A DNA stretch of 64,000 nucleotides from Syntrophomonas sp. (GTDB taxonomy: Bacteria; Bacillota; Syntrophomonadia; Syntrophomonadales; Syntrophomonadaceae), in NCBI GenBank assembly GCA_016841425.1, contig JAENZE010000011.1, positions 73,225-137,224 of the forward strand, in the 5' to 3' direction. Positions 17,206 through 25,822 of this stretch are shown piece after piece. Both the position numbers and the translations under genes were made by a program. A model generated the notes under the pieces. The model was not told where the DNA came from. It saw nothing but the letters and a program-made list of their open reading frames with translations, and did no database searches. Every line of letters begins with the position of its first letter. Positions within the stretch are counted from its first letter, which is position 1.

Positions 17206-20200
17206 ATGAATAAAAGCGATTCGCTTCGGGAAATACTGGGTCCCGGATGGGGTAATCGGGTTAGCTTTGATGAATTGGAAAGAAAAATATATGCTCACGA
17301 TATGGGAGTAATTCCCTCCATGGTTAGACCGCTGGTTGGAAATCCTATACCCGATGGTATTGTACAGCCGATAACAGAAGAAGAACTGGTCGATCTGGTA
17401 AACATGGCCAACCGGAACAACATAAAACTTACTCCACGAGCTAAGGGTACTTCAGGTTATGGTGGAGTCCTGCCAGTAGACGGAGGTCTGGTGGTAGAGT
17501 TTAATCGGATGCGCAGAATAATAGATATAGATAAGACCAACCGTACTGCGGCAGTCGAAGCTGGAGTGGTATGGAAAGAACTGGAATACCAGCTTAATCA
17601 GAAGGGTTTGACCCTGGCCGTTTACCCTACCAGCGCACCATCATCTACAGTGGGGGGCTGGCTGGCGCAGGGGGGAGCGGGAATAGGCAGCTATGAATTC
17701 GGCTACTTTATAGATAATGTTATATCAGCCCGGGTAGTCAGACCTGACGGAGCAGTGCAGGAGTTTGTTGGACCAGAACTGGAACTAATAAGCGAAGCTA
17801 ACGGCATTACCGGCTTCATAACTCAGGTAGTAGTTAGAGTAAAGCAGTTGAAACCAATGCATACTAATGCTATTGCCTTTGACACAGTAGATGACCTGGC
17901 TGGTTTCATGATCGGTCTATATCATCGTAAGGTTATGGTATGGTCAGTCACTTTTATTAATCCAGAAGCCGCCCGGATGAAAAACCAACTGCCGCCTCAT
18001 CTCCATCATGGCCGACCAGTAGAGGATACCAACCGCGTAATCATTCCTGAGAAATACATAGCCTTATTGGCGTGCACTGCAGACCGCTGTGATTTGATAC
18101 TAAATGATGTAATGGAGCTAGCACAGCTGAATAATGGAGAATTATTAGGAGAAGAGATTTCCAATCATGAGTGGGAAGGCCGCTTTGAGCCCATGAAGGC
18201 TAAACGGCTGGCACCGTCATTGATTCCCAGTGAAGTAGTGGTTCCAGTTAGTGAATTGGCAGCGGTAATAAAAGAAACCAGCCAGGGAGTCAAACATCCT
18301 TTCATCCTGGAAGGATTTGCAACCAACCGAAAAGAATTCGTTCTGCTGGGATTTATTCCTCATGATGAACGCACTTTGAATTTTAATTTAGCTTACGGTC
18401 TGTCATTAACTGCCCTGGAAGCCGCTCGCAGGAACGGAGGACGTCCTTATGCGACGGGGTTATACTTCACTGGATTTGCCGCCGAAGTACTGGGAAAGGA
18501 ACGTCTGGAGAGACTGCAGCAGTTCAAGCAGGAAGTAGACCATAATGAAATTATGAACCCGGGGAAAGTAATGGATGGGACCCTTGTATCCAGTGGGCTC
18601 AAATTAGCCAATGCCTTTGAACCGCTGATAAGAGTATTTGGGAATTGGGCTAAAACCAAGCAGGCCGGGGAAGTATTTAAAGATAGAAAAGGCATACCCG
18701 GCGATGTTGCCTGGTACACCTATGCCTGCTCCCAGTGCGGATATTGCGTAGATGAATGTGACCAGTACTATGGACGGGGATGGGAGTCTCAGTCTCCCCG
18801 CGGCAAGTGGACATTTTTAAAGATGTACCTGGAAGGGGAAGTGGAGTGGAATCAGAAAGCCGTTGATAACTTCCTGGCCTGTACCACCTGTGAACTCTGC
18901 AACCGGACCTGTCAGTTGGACCTGCCCAATGAATCTTCCTGGCTGAAGCTCAGGGGATTGCTGGTTGATGATATGGGATACCGGACCTTCCCGCCCTTTG
19001 AGATAATGGTTAATACCATGCGTCAGCAGGGTAATATATGGGGCAGTTACGCCCGGGACCGGGATCGATGGATGACAGATGAAATTAGAGCCCTGGTTAA
19101 AGAGCAGGGAGAATATGCATTCTTCCCGGGCTGCACGTCATCTTTTGTAGAACATGACGTAGCACAAGCCGGGGCTCATATTCTGCATGCAGCTGGAATA
19201 GAATTTACCTATATCGGGAAAGAAGAACAATGCTGTGGAATTCCTATGCTGGTAGCAGGACGATGGGAAGTATTTGCCGAGACCGCTGCAAAAAACATAG
19301 AAAACATGAAGAAGACCGGGGCCAGGACAGTGATCACTACCTGCCCAGCCTGCTGGCTGGTATGGGAAATATATTATAGGCACTGGGCAGAGGATAATGG
19401 GATTGAGTATCCCTTCCATGCCATGCACTATGCCGATGTACTAGCAGATAAAATCGATTCGGGTAATTTCAGCCTTCCTGGCAATATAAATCGAAAAGTT
19501 ACTTATCATGATCCCTGTCACATGGGCCGGGCAGGGGTACGATTCGAAGGTCCCCGTACCCTTATAAATGCCATACCGGGCAGTAATTTCAGGGAGATGC
19601 GCTTCAATAAATATGACGCTCACTGCTGTGGGGCGGTATTAAGCCTGGTGGCTGACCCGGATGTAGCAGAAGAACTTGGTGCGGTAAGGATTAAAGAAGC
19701 TCTGGATGTAGGTGCAGATACCTTGATAACTGCTTGTCCCTGCTGCCGGGTGCAGTTAAAACGTTCACGGGATCTAAAGCAGATGCCCATTGAGATTAAG
19801 GACCTGGCCACCCTGGCAGCCCAGTCACTCGGTTTTAATATCCCCGATTCTGATTTGGTAATCGATGAAAAATGGGGTGTTTTTGAACAGATGATACGCT
19901 TAATGACCCCCTGGGGAATGGCTGATATGATGGTGGAAATGATTCCAGAGATGATCCAAGCTATGCCAGATGTCTATCGCAGCATGATGAATATGGCGGT
20001 TGAATCTCCAGATATCTTCAAAGAACCGATGATTACCATGATGAAAGCGGTTATGCCCGCGTTATTCCCTAAACTGATGCCAGACATGATGCCCAGGATA
20101 ATGCCCAGGATGTTGGAAAAGGTAGGAGAAGCTATAATCATGCCAGATTATCTTAAGGAGCAAATGCCATCCTTAATGCCTAAAACCATGGAGATCCTAA

Positions 20201-20277
20201 TGCCGAAGATGCTGGATGAAATAATACCTTATTTTATGCCTAAAATGCTGGAGTATATAAGGACAGGGGGAAAGTAG
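17206..20277 (+). CDS. FAD-linked oxidase fused to Fe-S/CCG (HdrD-like) domains with Met-Pro tail
   Basis: A 1023-residue fusion. About 45-230 is an FAD-binding type 4 (PCMH) domain (TPRAKGTSGYGG, WLAQGGAGIGS). About 230-460 is the GlcD-type cap. About 500-590 is a ferredoxin-like pair (CSQCGYCVDEC, CTTCELCNRTC). About 635-875 has two CCG domains (FFPGCTSSF, EQCCGIPM, DPCHMGRAG, DAHCCGAVL). It probably oxidises a 2-hydroxyacid such as lactate or glycolate and passes electrons to a quinone or other carrier; the substrate is inference. Residues about 890-1023 are unusual: about 28 methionines, many as MP pairs. GAGGAGG precedes ATG 17206; the frame extends back to GTG 17188, but that start overlaps the ribosome site. 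Confidence 0.92.
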   Translation: MNKSDSLREILGPGWGNRVSFDELERKIYAHDMGVIPSMVRPLVGNPIPDGIVQPITEEELVDLVNMANRNNIKLTPRAKGTSGYGGVLPVDGGLVVEFNRMRRIIDIDKTNRTAAVEAGVVWKELEYQLNQKGLTLAVYPTSAPSSTVGGWLAQGGAGIGSYEFGYFIDNVISARVVRPDGAVQEFVGPELELISEANGITGFITQVVVRVKQLKPMHTNAIAFDTVDDLAGFMIGLYHRKVMVWSVTFINPEAARMKNQLPPHLHHGRPVEDTNRVIIPEKYIALLACTADRCDLILNDVMELAQLNNGELLGEEISNHEWEGRFEPMKAKRLAPSLIPSEVVVPVSELAAVIKETSQGVKHPFILEGFATNRKEFVLLGFIPHDERTLNFNLAYGLSLTALEAARRNGGRPYATGLYFTGFAAEVLGKERLERLQQFKQEVDHNEIMNPGKVMDGTLVSSGLKLANAFEPLIRVFGNWAKTKQAGEVFKDRKGIPGDVAWYTYACSQCGYCVDECDQYYGRGWESQSPRGKWTFLKMYLEGEVEWNQKAVDNFLACTTCELCNRTCQLDLPNESSWLKLRGLLVDDMGYRTFPPFEIMVNTMRQQGNIWGSYARDRDRWMTDEIRALVKEQGEYAFFPGCTSSFVEHDVAQAGAHILHAAGIEFTYIGKEEQCCGIPMLVAGRWEVFAETAAKNIENMKKTGARTVITTCPACWLVWEIYYRHWAEDNGIEYPFHAMHYADVLADKIDSGNFSLPGNINRKVTYHDPCHMGRAGVRFEGPRTLINAIPGSNFREMRFNKYDAHCCGAVLSLVADPDVAEELGAVRIKEALDVGADTLITACPCCRVQLKRSRDLKQMPIEIKDLATLAAQSLGFNIPDSDLVIDEKWGVFEQMIRLMTPWGMADMMVEMIPEMIQAMPDVYRSMMNMAVESPDIFKEPMITMMKAVMPALFPKLMPDMMPRIMPRMLEKVGEAIIMPDYLKEQMPSLMPKTMEILMPKMLDEIIPYFMPKMLEYIRTGGK

Positions 20278-20380
20278 CGCAGGCATCGGCCGGCCAGCTA
20301 AGCAGCACAATTAGAATTTAACAGATTCAATTGTGGTGCAGCCTGCCATTCCTTGCTCATGAATAGGAAGGTGAGTACAG

Positions 20381-22372
20381 ATCGAAGAAATCCTGCTCAA
20401 TGATATAGTAATTATATTTGGCATAGCGGTGGTGGTACTGTTTATATGCCATAGACTAAAAATACCCTCTATCGTAGGGTTTCTGTTGACTGGCATACTA
20501 GCCGGTCCATATGGCATTGGTCTGGTAAAATCTGTACAGCAGGTTGAAGCTATAGCTGAAATTGGAGTTATCCTGCTTCTATTCAGCATCGGTCTGGAAT
20601 TTTCTTTTAAAAGCCTGATGAGTATTAGAAAGACCATTCTGCTGGGTGGAAGCTTTCAGGTAGGGTTGACTATCATATTAACCTTTTTAGTATCACGCGT
20701 GTTAGGTTTGCCAGTGAATCAGGCGGTATTTCTCGGCTTCCTGGTATCTCTAAGCAGTACTGCTATTGTACTCAGACAGTTAGGTGAAAGGCTGGAAATG
20801 GATACTCCTCATGGAAAGACCGCCCTGGGGATTCTCATCTATCAGGATATTATAGTAGTGGCTATGATGTTATTTACCCCCTGGTTAGCTGCCGGAGCGG
20901 CTGCTACTGCCAGCCTGTGGATGGTGCTGCTAAAGGCATCCGTTTTAATGGTAGCGGTAATCATCCTATCAATATACGTACTTCCGCCGGTGCTCTACCA
21001 GATTACCCGGACTCAGAGCCGGGAACTGTTTATGTTAAGCATCATCGTGATATGTTTGTCAATAGCGGGTCTTACTTACAGTGCAGGGCTTTCCCTGGCC
21101 CTGGGAGCGTTCTTGGCTGGCTTAATCATTGCCGAATCAGAATACAGCCATCAAGCCCTGGCCAATGTTATACCTTTTATGGATACCTTCACCAGCCTGT
21201 TTTTTGTTTCCATAGGTATGCTTTTGAGTGTGCAGACGGTGTTTACCCATCTGGGAACCCTATTTATCTTTACCCTGGCTATCCTGGTACTGAAAGGGCT
21301 GGTGGCTTCGCTGGCTGCCATAATTTTGGGATATCCCTTGCGGGTAGCGGTAATGGTTGGATTTACCCTGTGCCAGGTGGGGGAATTTTCCTTTATCCTG
21401 GCCCAGAGCGGTATAGCTAACGGGCTGCTGAGTGGTGAACTCTACCAGGGATTTCTGGCTGCCTCGATCTTGACCATGATACTTACCCCCTTCCTTATCA
21501 CAGCTGCACCCGGTGCTACTGCCAGGTTGTGTAACCTTCCCCTGCCGGAACGACTGAGAAGCGGAAGGTATCCCTGGACAGTTGATTTGAAAGCTGATAT
21601 AGAACAGGAAAACCACCTGGTGATTATAGGTTTCGGGGTTAATGGCAGAAACTTATCCCGGGCAGCGCAATATGCGGGTATTCCTTATGTAATACTAGAG
21701 CTTAATTCTGAAACTGTGCGCCAGGAACAGGAGAACGGACAACCTATATATTTTGGGGATGCAACTCACGAGACCGTTCTCCAGCATGTTAAAGTTAAGG
21801 AAGCCAGGGTGGTGGTTATAGCTATCAGCGATTCTGCTGCCTTACGGAGAATTACTTTTATGGTCAGAAAAATAAACCCGCTGACTCACATCATTGTTCG
21901 TACCCGGTTGATAACTGATATGGCCGATCTGCATGAATTGGGTGCTGATGCAGTGATCCCAGAGGAATATGAAACCTCGGTGGAGATATTTGCACGGGTG
22001 CTGGATCAGTACCTGTTGCCCCGCAGCGAGATAGAAGAATATATTGAGAAAGTACGCAGCGAGGGGTACGAAATGTTGAGAACGGTTTCTCTGCAGGCCA
22101 GGGAGAGGAATATTTTGAATAGATCCCTTAGCGATATGGAAGTTAAGAAAATTAAAGTCAAGCAAGAATCGGATTTGGTAGGCAAAACACTGGCAGAGGC
22201 AGATGTTCGCAAGCTTCATGGGGCTACCATACTAGCTATTAATAGGGGAGAAGAGTATCTGCCTAATCCCGGCGCTGACAATATAATAGAAGCTGACGAC
22301 TGTTTGATAATAATAGGAAGACCAGAGGAAATAAGAAGCGCAGCGAGGATGCTGAGCAACGCTCAGAAATAG
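20381..22372 (+). CDS. Kef-type cation/proton antiporter with TrkA-N and TrkA-C domains
   Basis: A CPA2-family membrane antiporter of 663 residues if it starts at ATC 20381. The Na/H exchanger domain has about 12 membrane segments (residues about 5-385). TrkA-N has the nucleotide motif GFGVNGR and covers about 405-520, and TrkA-C covers about 575-655. The first ordinary in-frame start is GTG 20429, but that would remove half of the first membrane helix and has no ribosome site. ATC 20381 has AGGAAGGTGA 7 bases upstream, and the extra residues (EEILLNDIVIIFGIAV) complete the helix. It likely exports K+ or Na+ under NAD(H) or nucleotide control. Confidence 0.88.
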   Translation: MEEILLNDIVIIFGIAVVVLFICHRLKIPSIVGFLLTGILAGPYGIGLVKSVQQVEAIAEIGVILLLFSIGLEFSFKSLMSIRKTILLGGSFQVGLTIILTFLVSRVLGLPVNQAVFLGFLVSLSSTAIVLRQLGERLEMDTPHGKTALGILIYQDIIVVAMMLFTPWLAAGAAATASLWMVLLKASVLMVAVIILSIYVLPPVLYQITRTQSRELFMLSIIVICLSIAGLTYSAGLSLALGAFLAGLIIAESEYSHQALANVIPFMDTFTSLFFVSIGMLLSVQTVFTHLGTLFIFTLAILVLKGLVASLAAIILGYPLRVAVMVGFTLCQVGEFSFILAQSGIANGLLSGELYQGFLAASILTMILTPFLITAAPGATARLCNLPLPERLRSGRYPWTVDLKADIEQENHLVIIGFGVNGRNLSRAAQYAGIPYVILELNSETVRQEQENGQPIYFGDATHETVLQHVKVKEARVVVIAISDSAALRRITFMVRKINPLTHIIVRTRLITDMADLHELGADAVIPEEYETSVEIFARVLDQYLLPRSEIEEYIEKVRSEGYEMLRTVSLQARERNILNRSLSDMEVKKIKVKQESDLVGKTLAEADVRKLHGATILAINRGEEYLPNPGADNIIEADDCLIIIGRPEEIRSAARMLSNAQK

Positions 22373-22378
22373 TTAACG

Positions 22379-22393
22379 ATGGTGCTGGCGCCA
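22379..22393. repeat. GGTGCC-type palindrome, degenerate copy 3
   Basis: ATGGTGCTGGCGCCA lies seven bases after the antiporter stop, flanked by AGTTAAC and AACTTATTAACTT. It matches copies 1 and 2 with two changes, again at a gene's 3' end. Confidence 0.5.
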
Positions 22394-22538
22394 ACTTATT
22401 AACTTATACATATATCTTGTATACCAGATAAAAAAGTCTTACACTAGATATAGCGGGAAATTATTAGTGAAGGCCAGAAGGCGGGACTGAAGAAAACATA
22501 TCTTGCTTAAGTAACACATTGAAAGGATTCTTTATGTT

Positions 22539-22955
22539 ATGAAATTAGAACATTGTATTAATTTTGCCCTAACCAAGGCACAGCAGGCGGTACAGCAGCT
22601 TTTTAAGGCCGAGCTGGCACCTTTTGGAATAACACCAGGCCAGTATGCCATACTAAGCTGTCTGTGGGACCAGGATGGGCAAACGCCGCGTCAGCTGGCA
22701 GACCGGCTTTCACTTGATAGTTCATCTATTACGGGGATTCTGGATCGGGTTGAGCACAAGGGTTTGATAGAGCGTCAGCCTTGTCCAAAGGATAGAAGGG
22801 CTCTGCAGGTAGTATTGACTCCAAAAGGTCGAGAATTAGCCCAACCGGTGAATGAAGCAATTATTCAAGCCAATAAAAAAGCTCTGGCGGCATTTGAAGA
22901 CCAGGATACTCAAAATCTGAAAAAATATCTCCACCAGCTAAACCCCGGAGAATAG
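22539..22955 (+). CDS. MarR-family transcriptional regulator
   Basis: A 138-residue winged-helix dimer. The recognition helix and wing are visible (TPRQLADRLSLDSSSITGILDRVEHKGLIERQPCPKDRRALQV read in pieces from about residue 45 to 90). MarR proteins usually repress nearby transport or stress genes and respond to small phenolic or oxidising ligands. AAAGGA lies about 12 bases before the ATG, a rather long spacing. It stands alone between the antiporter and a convergent HD-domain gene, so its target is not obvious. Confidence 0.9.
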   Translation: MKLEHCINFALTKAQQAVQQLFKAELAPFGITPGQYAILSCLWDQDGQTPRQLADRLSLDSSSITGILDRVEHKGLIERQPCPKDRRALQVVLTPKGRELAQPVNEAIIQANKKALAAFEDQDTQNLKKYLHQLNPGE

Positions 22956-23041
22956 TGCTGTGGCTTACCTGATCAGCATGGACGCTCACTATATGCCGAA
23001 GGTGCAAGGCACGCAGCTCAGACCGCAGGTCGGTATGTTTC

Positions 23042-23605
23042 TTAAGATAAACCCTGTTTAAACAGTTCGTCTACCAGCTTTTCGAATTCATTGAACATAC
23101 AGGGGAGATATTTGCGGTTCTGGCGCAGAACGTCTACCAGTCCTCTATAATACCATTCCTGCTGCTGGCGGCCTCGATTAAAACGACTCCATAATTCATC
23201 ACCGTATAATTCATAATCCCTCAGCATAGTTCTAATATTATTGAGTTTATCAGCCATAGTTGTAAGCCAGATATCACGGTCAATATCCTGGAGGGACTTA
23301 AGGGTATGATTCTTGCGTTCTTCCCAGGGCAGTGATTTATCCGGTTCAGAACAAGCCTCAACCAGTATACGGACCCTATTCCCAAAGAGCTTTTCTACTT
23401 CTTCCAGAGTCAAGCTGCTATCTTCTACTACGTCATGTATGATGCCTGCTATTACTGCATCGGTAGTAGCCCCGGCTTCAGCTAGAATAATAGCTACAGC
23501 CATGGGATGTGAGATATAGGGAATGTTAGAGCCTTTCCGGACCTGCCCGGCATGCGCCTGGGCAGCTAATTCACAGGCCCGTTCAATACGAAAATCATGT
23601 TTCAT
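23042..23605 (-). CDS. HD-domain phosphohydrolase resembling the (p)ppGpp hydrolase domain
   Basis: A 187-residue protein with a RelA/SpoT-type HD domain and no synthetase domain. Motifs: HAGQVRKGSNIPYISHPM, GIIHDVVED (metal-binding HD plus the ED pair of SpoT hydrolases) and ADKLNNIRTM. This arrangement matches small alarmone hydrolases (MESH1/SAH), which remove pyrophosphate from (p)ppGpp. TAGGAGA lies 8 bases upstream of the ATG. Its neighbour on the same strand is UspA, which fits a stress context. Confidence 0.88.
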   Translation of the reverse strand: MKHDFRIERACELAAQAHAGQVRKGSNIPYISHPMAVAIILAEAGATTDAVIAGIIHDVVEDSSLTLEEVEKLFGNRVRILVEACSEPDKSLPWEERKNHTLKSLQDIDRDIWLTTMADKLNNIRTMLRDYELYGDELWSRFNRGRQQQEWYYRGLVDVLRQNRKYLPCMFNEFEKLVDELFKQGLS

Positions 23606-23662
23606 AAGAAAAGTCTCCTAATACCGCGCTCATTTGGCTGTTCGCTATTGCTGTTGAAACAG

Positions 23663-24106
23663 TCAATTATCTTTTACAATCATAACTGGGCAGGGGGATA
23701 ATTTCGCTACCCGGTCACTGACACTTCCCAGCAGCAAGCCAGATACGGCACCTAGACCACGGCTGCCCATTACGATAAGGTCACAAAAACCATCTCGAGC
23801 TTTGGTGATAATTACCTGAGCAGGCATTCCCCATTCTAACTCGGTTTCAACTTCTACCGCAGCAGGACTTACAGCTTTAAGGGTATCCGCCAAAATCTTT
23901 TCCCCTCCGCTTCTTAAACCATCTATCATAACATCTGTTATCACGGGCAGAGATTGAGGAGGTCCCATGCTAAAAAGCTGGGAGTGATTAACCACATGCA
24001 GAAGAGTAATTTTGCTGCCATGTTTTTGAGCGATTACTACCGCCTTCCGGGCAGCATTGGTGGAGAATTTGGAACCGTCTACCGGTACTAGTATATTCTT
24101 GAACAT
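23663..24106 (-). CDS. Universal stress protein, UspA family
   Basis: A 147-residue UspA domain protein. The N-terminus is MFKNILVPVDGS and the C-terminal nucleotide motif reads MGSRGLGAVSGLLLGSVSDRV, the G-2x-G-9x-G-S pattern of the ATP-binding type. I placed the start at 24106 because GGGGGG lies 7 bases upstream and the family begins here; the open frame extends back another 25 codons without similarity. It lies 57 bases upstream of the HD hydrolase gene, probably one transcript. Confidence 0.93.
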   Translation of the reverse strand: MFKNILVPVDGSKFSTNAARKAVVIAQKHGSKITLLHVVNHSQLFSMGPPQSLPVITDVMIDGLRSGGEKILADTLKAVSPAAVEVETELEWGMPAQVIITKARDGFCDLIVMGSRGLGAVSGLLLGSVSDRVAKLSPCPVMIVKDN

Positions 24107-24283
24107 AATATCCCCCCTTATTTCTTGAATAGAAATAACAACAGTTGAATACCGGAATAAAATCTGAAAAGTAAAACACATTCTGTTTAATGCAGGCAGA
24201 AGTTAAAAATTGGATGATAAGGTCTGCTTAGCTCTATTATACTGTAGATTGATATATTTCCAAAGAACCCCATAAAAATTAAA

Positions 24284-24301
24284 ACCCGCACCATAGCGGG
24301 T
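24284..24301 (-). terminator. Terminator of the 24.3-24.6 kb minus-strand gene
   Basis: ACCCGC (24284-24289) and GCGGGT (24296-24301) form a 6-bp stem. Read on the minus strand it is followed by TTTTAATTTTTAT. Confidence 0.75.
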
Positions 24302-24322
24302 AATGAATTGTTCCTGACATAA

Positions 24323-24601
24323 TCAGATGTCCTTTTCATCAGTAGATGTCTCGTCTGTATTTCGGGTTCTAAAATACTGATCTAAAAAATTATAAAGTTC
24401 CACTACTTGTTTGCCTTCCAGGGTTAAGCAGGTAGGTTGAATATAGCTGCCATTTTCGGTAGTACTCTCCGCTGAAAATATTCTTAACAATAAATGGTCA
24501 TCATCTTGCTCACTATTACCAAAGTATTTAAGCGCTGCTATCGTGTCATTGCTCCTATCTAAACATTTGGTCATAACATCAAAACCACGAATCTTCTTCA
24601 T
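24323..24601 (-). CDS. Small hypothetical protein
   Basis: A 92-residue acidic, soluble protein that I do not recognise. It begins MKKIRGFDVMTKCL and ends in a run rich in Asp, Glu and Thr. The middle (LTLEGKQVVELYNFLDQYF) is probably helical. GGGGAGGTG lies 6 bases before ATG 24601, a strong ribosome site, and a clear terminator follows, so it is very likely a real monocistronic gene. No membrane segment or signal peptide. Confidence 0.7.
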   Translation of the reverse strand: MKKIRGFDVMTKCLDRSNDTIAALKYFGNSEQDDDHLLLRIFSAESTTENGSYIQPTCLTLEGKQVVELYNFLDQYFRTRNTDETSTDEKDI

Positions 24602-24768
24602 TGGACACCTCCCCATATATGTATACTATTTTAAAAATAAATATTAATTCCAAAATATTATCATTTAACAAATTATAACAAAATAATTATTTAATGTATG
24701 TTAAATTAAGGTTAAGCTGACCTACCTTTACAGGCTAATTCAAAACTTCCTGATTAATACTTCTTTAA

Positions 24769-25086
24769 TTAGATTACTTTCCTATTTATGCATCCTGAAA
24801 TTCCCACTACCATAAATATCATACTTAAGCACCATGATATACACATCATTCCAACTGTCAAAGTGTTTTCCTCTGACAACATTACAGAGGGAATATTCAC
24901 TTCATTATTTATTAGTTGCATGAAGAAGAACATACTGACAGATAACATCACCAACTGGGGCAAAAACCATAGCAGACCTTTATTACCGCTTCTTCGCCAT
25001 AGAATCCAAAGAGAGATACTGGTCGCTGCAATTATAAATACAAACCCGGCTAGAATTAAACCGGATGCTTCCTGTTCTAATGGCAT
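24769..25086 (-). CDS. Small three-helix membrane protein, hypothetical
   Basis: A 105-residue protein with three predicted membrane segments (about 10-30, 40-58 and 78-100) and short loops. I do not recognise the family. ATG 25086 has AGGAGTG 6 bases upstream; the open frame extends 20 codons further back without a better site. It is divergent from cadC and may be of unrelated function. Confidence 0.65.
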   Translation of the reverse strand: MPLEQEASGLILAGFVFIIAATSISLWILWRRSGNKGLLWFLPQLVMLSVSMFFFMQLINNEVNIPSVMLSEENTLTVGMMCISWCLSMIFMVVGISGCINRKVI

Positions 25087-25182
25087 ATTAACACTCCTAA
25101 TAAAATCTATTTCTAAGTAATTATTCGTCATGAAATGGCTTACCACCTTTTAACACTTTCATTTCAGACTTGGTACAGAGAC

Positions 25183-25211
25183 TTGACGGATAGGATCAAA
25201 GAAGTAATAAT
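25183..25211 (+). promoter_or_regulatory. cadC-cadA promoter
   Basis: TTGACG (25183-25188), a 17-base spacer and AATAAT (25206-25211). The CadC-type operator starts 7 bases downstream of the -10 box. Confidence 0.6.
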
Positions 25212-25218
25212 GATCATA

Positions 25219-25232
25219 TGAACAATTGTTCA
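25219..25232. promoter_or_regulatory. ArsR/SmtB-type operator
   Basis: TGAACAATTGTTCA is a perfect 14-base palindrome and matches the TGAACA-TGTTCA core of CadC/SmtB operators. It covers the expected transcription start just upstream of cadC, which indicates autoregulation. Confidence 0.8.
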
Positions 25233-25264
25233 GGTTATAATCGTTTCCAGTAAGGAGGTCGCTC

Positions 25265-25624
25265 ATGAATCCGTCATTTGATGATATCTGCCAGGTAAGA
25301 TGCATTCACACTGAGAAGGTGAGTAAGGTCCGCCAGCATATGCTACAGGATGATATAATCAATAGTCTGGCCGAACTTTTTAAGAGTATGGGTGATCCAA
25401 CCCGGCTGAGGATACTTCATGCTCTGCGGCAGCAAGAATTGTGTGTGTGTGATCTCTCAGTGGTGGTCAATTCATCAGAGTCAGCCGTATCACATCAGCT
25501 GAGACTGCTGCGCACCCAGAAATTAGTTAAATTTAGAAGAGAAGGTAAAGTATTATATTACTCACTGGATGATCATCATATAGAGATGTTATTCCATCAA
25601 GGATTAGAGCATGTAAACGAGTAA
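25265..25624 (+). CDS. cadC: CadC-like metal-sensing ArsR repressor
   Basis: A 119-residue ArsR/SmtB winged-helix repressor. The N-terminal pair CQVRC (C9, C13) and the helix-3 pair ELCVCDLS reproduce the four-cysteine Cd/Pb/Zn site of CadC. DDHHIEMLFHQGLEH at the C-terminus fits the second, helix-5 zinc site. The recognition helix is SSESAVSHQLRLLRTQKLV. AAGGAGGT lies 6 bases before the ATG. The perfect operator upstream and cadA downstream make its role clear. Confidence 0.93.
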   Translation: MNPSFDDICQVRCIHTEKVSKVRQHMLQDDIINSLAELFKSMGDPTRLRILHALRQQELCVCDLSVVVNSSESAVSHQLRLLRTQKLVKFRREGKVLYYSLDDHHIEMLFHQGLEHVNE

Positions 25625-25822
25625 TCTTGATTCATGTCAAGATCAGATCAAATGTTATTCCTATATAGCATCCATAATTGCTTAATTTAAATCAGGGATA
25701 GAATTAATTAACTATAAGGTAATCAACATATTAGAGAAGCAGCAGGTGAAATTTATAAACAGGAAAGAAATTGAACTGTACATTTAATTAAGATGGCGGT
25801 AGAAAGGAAAGAGACAGGCTTT

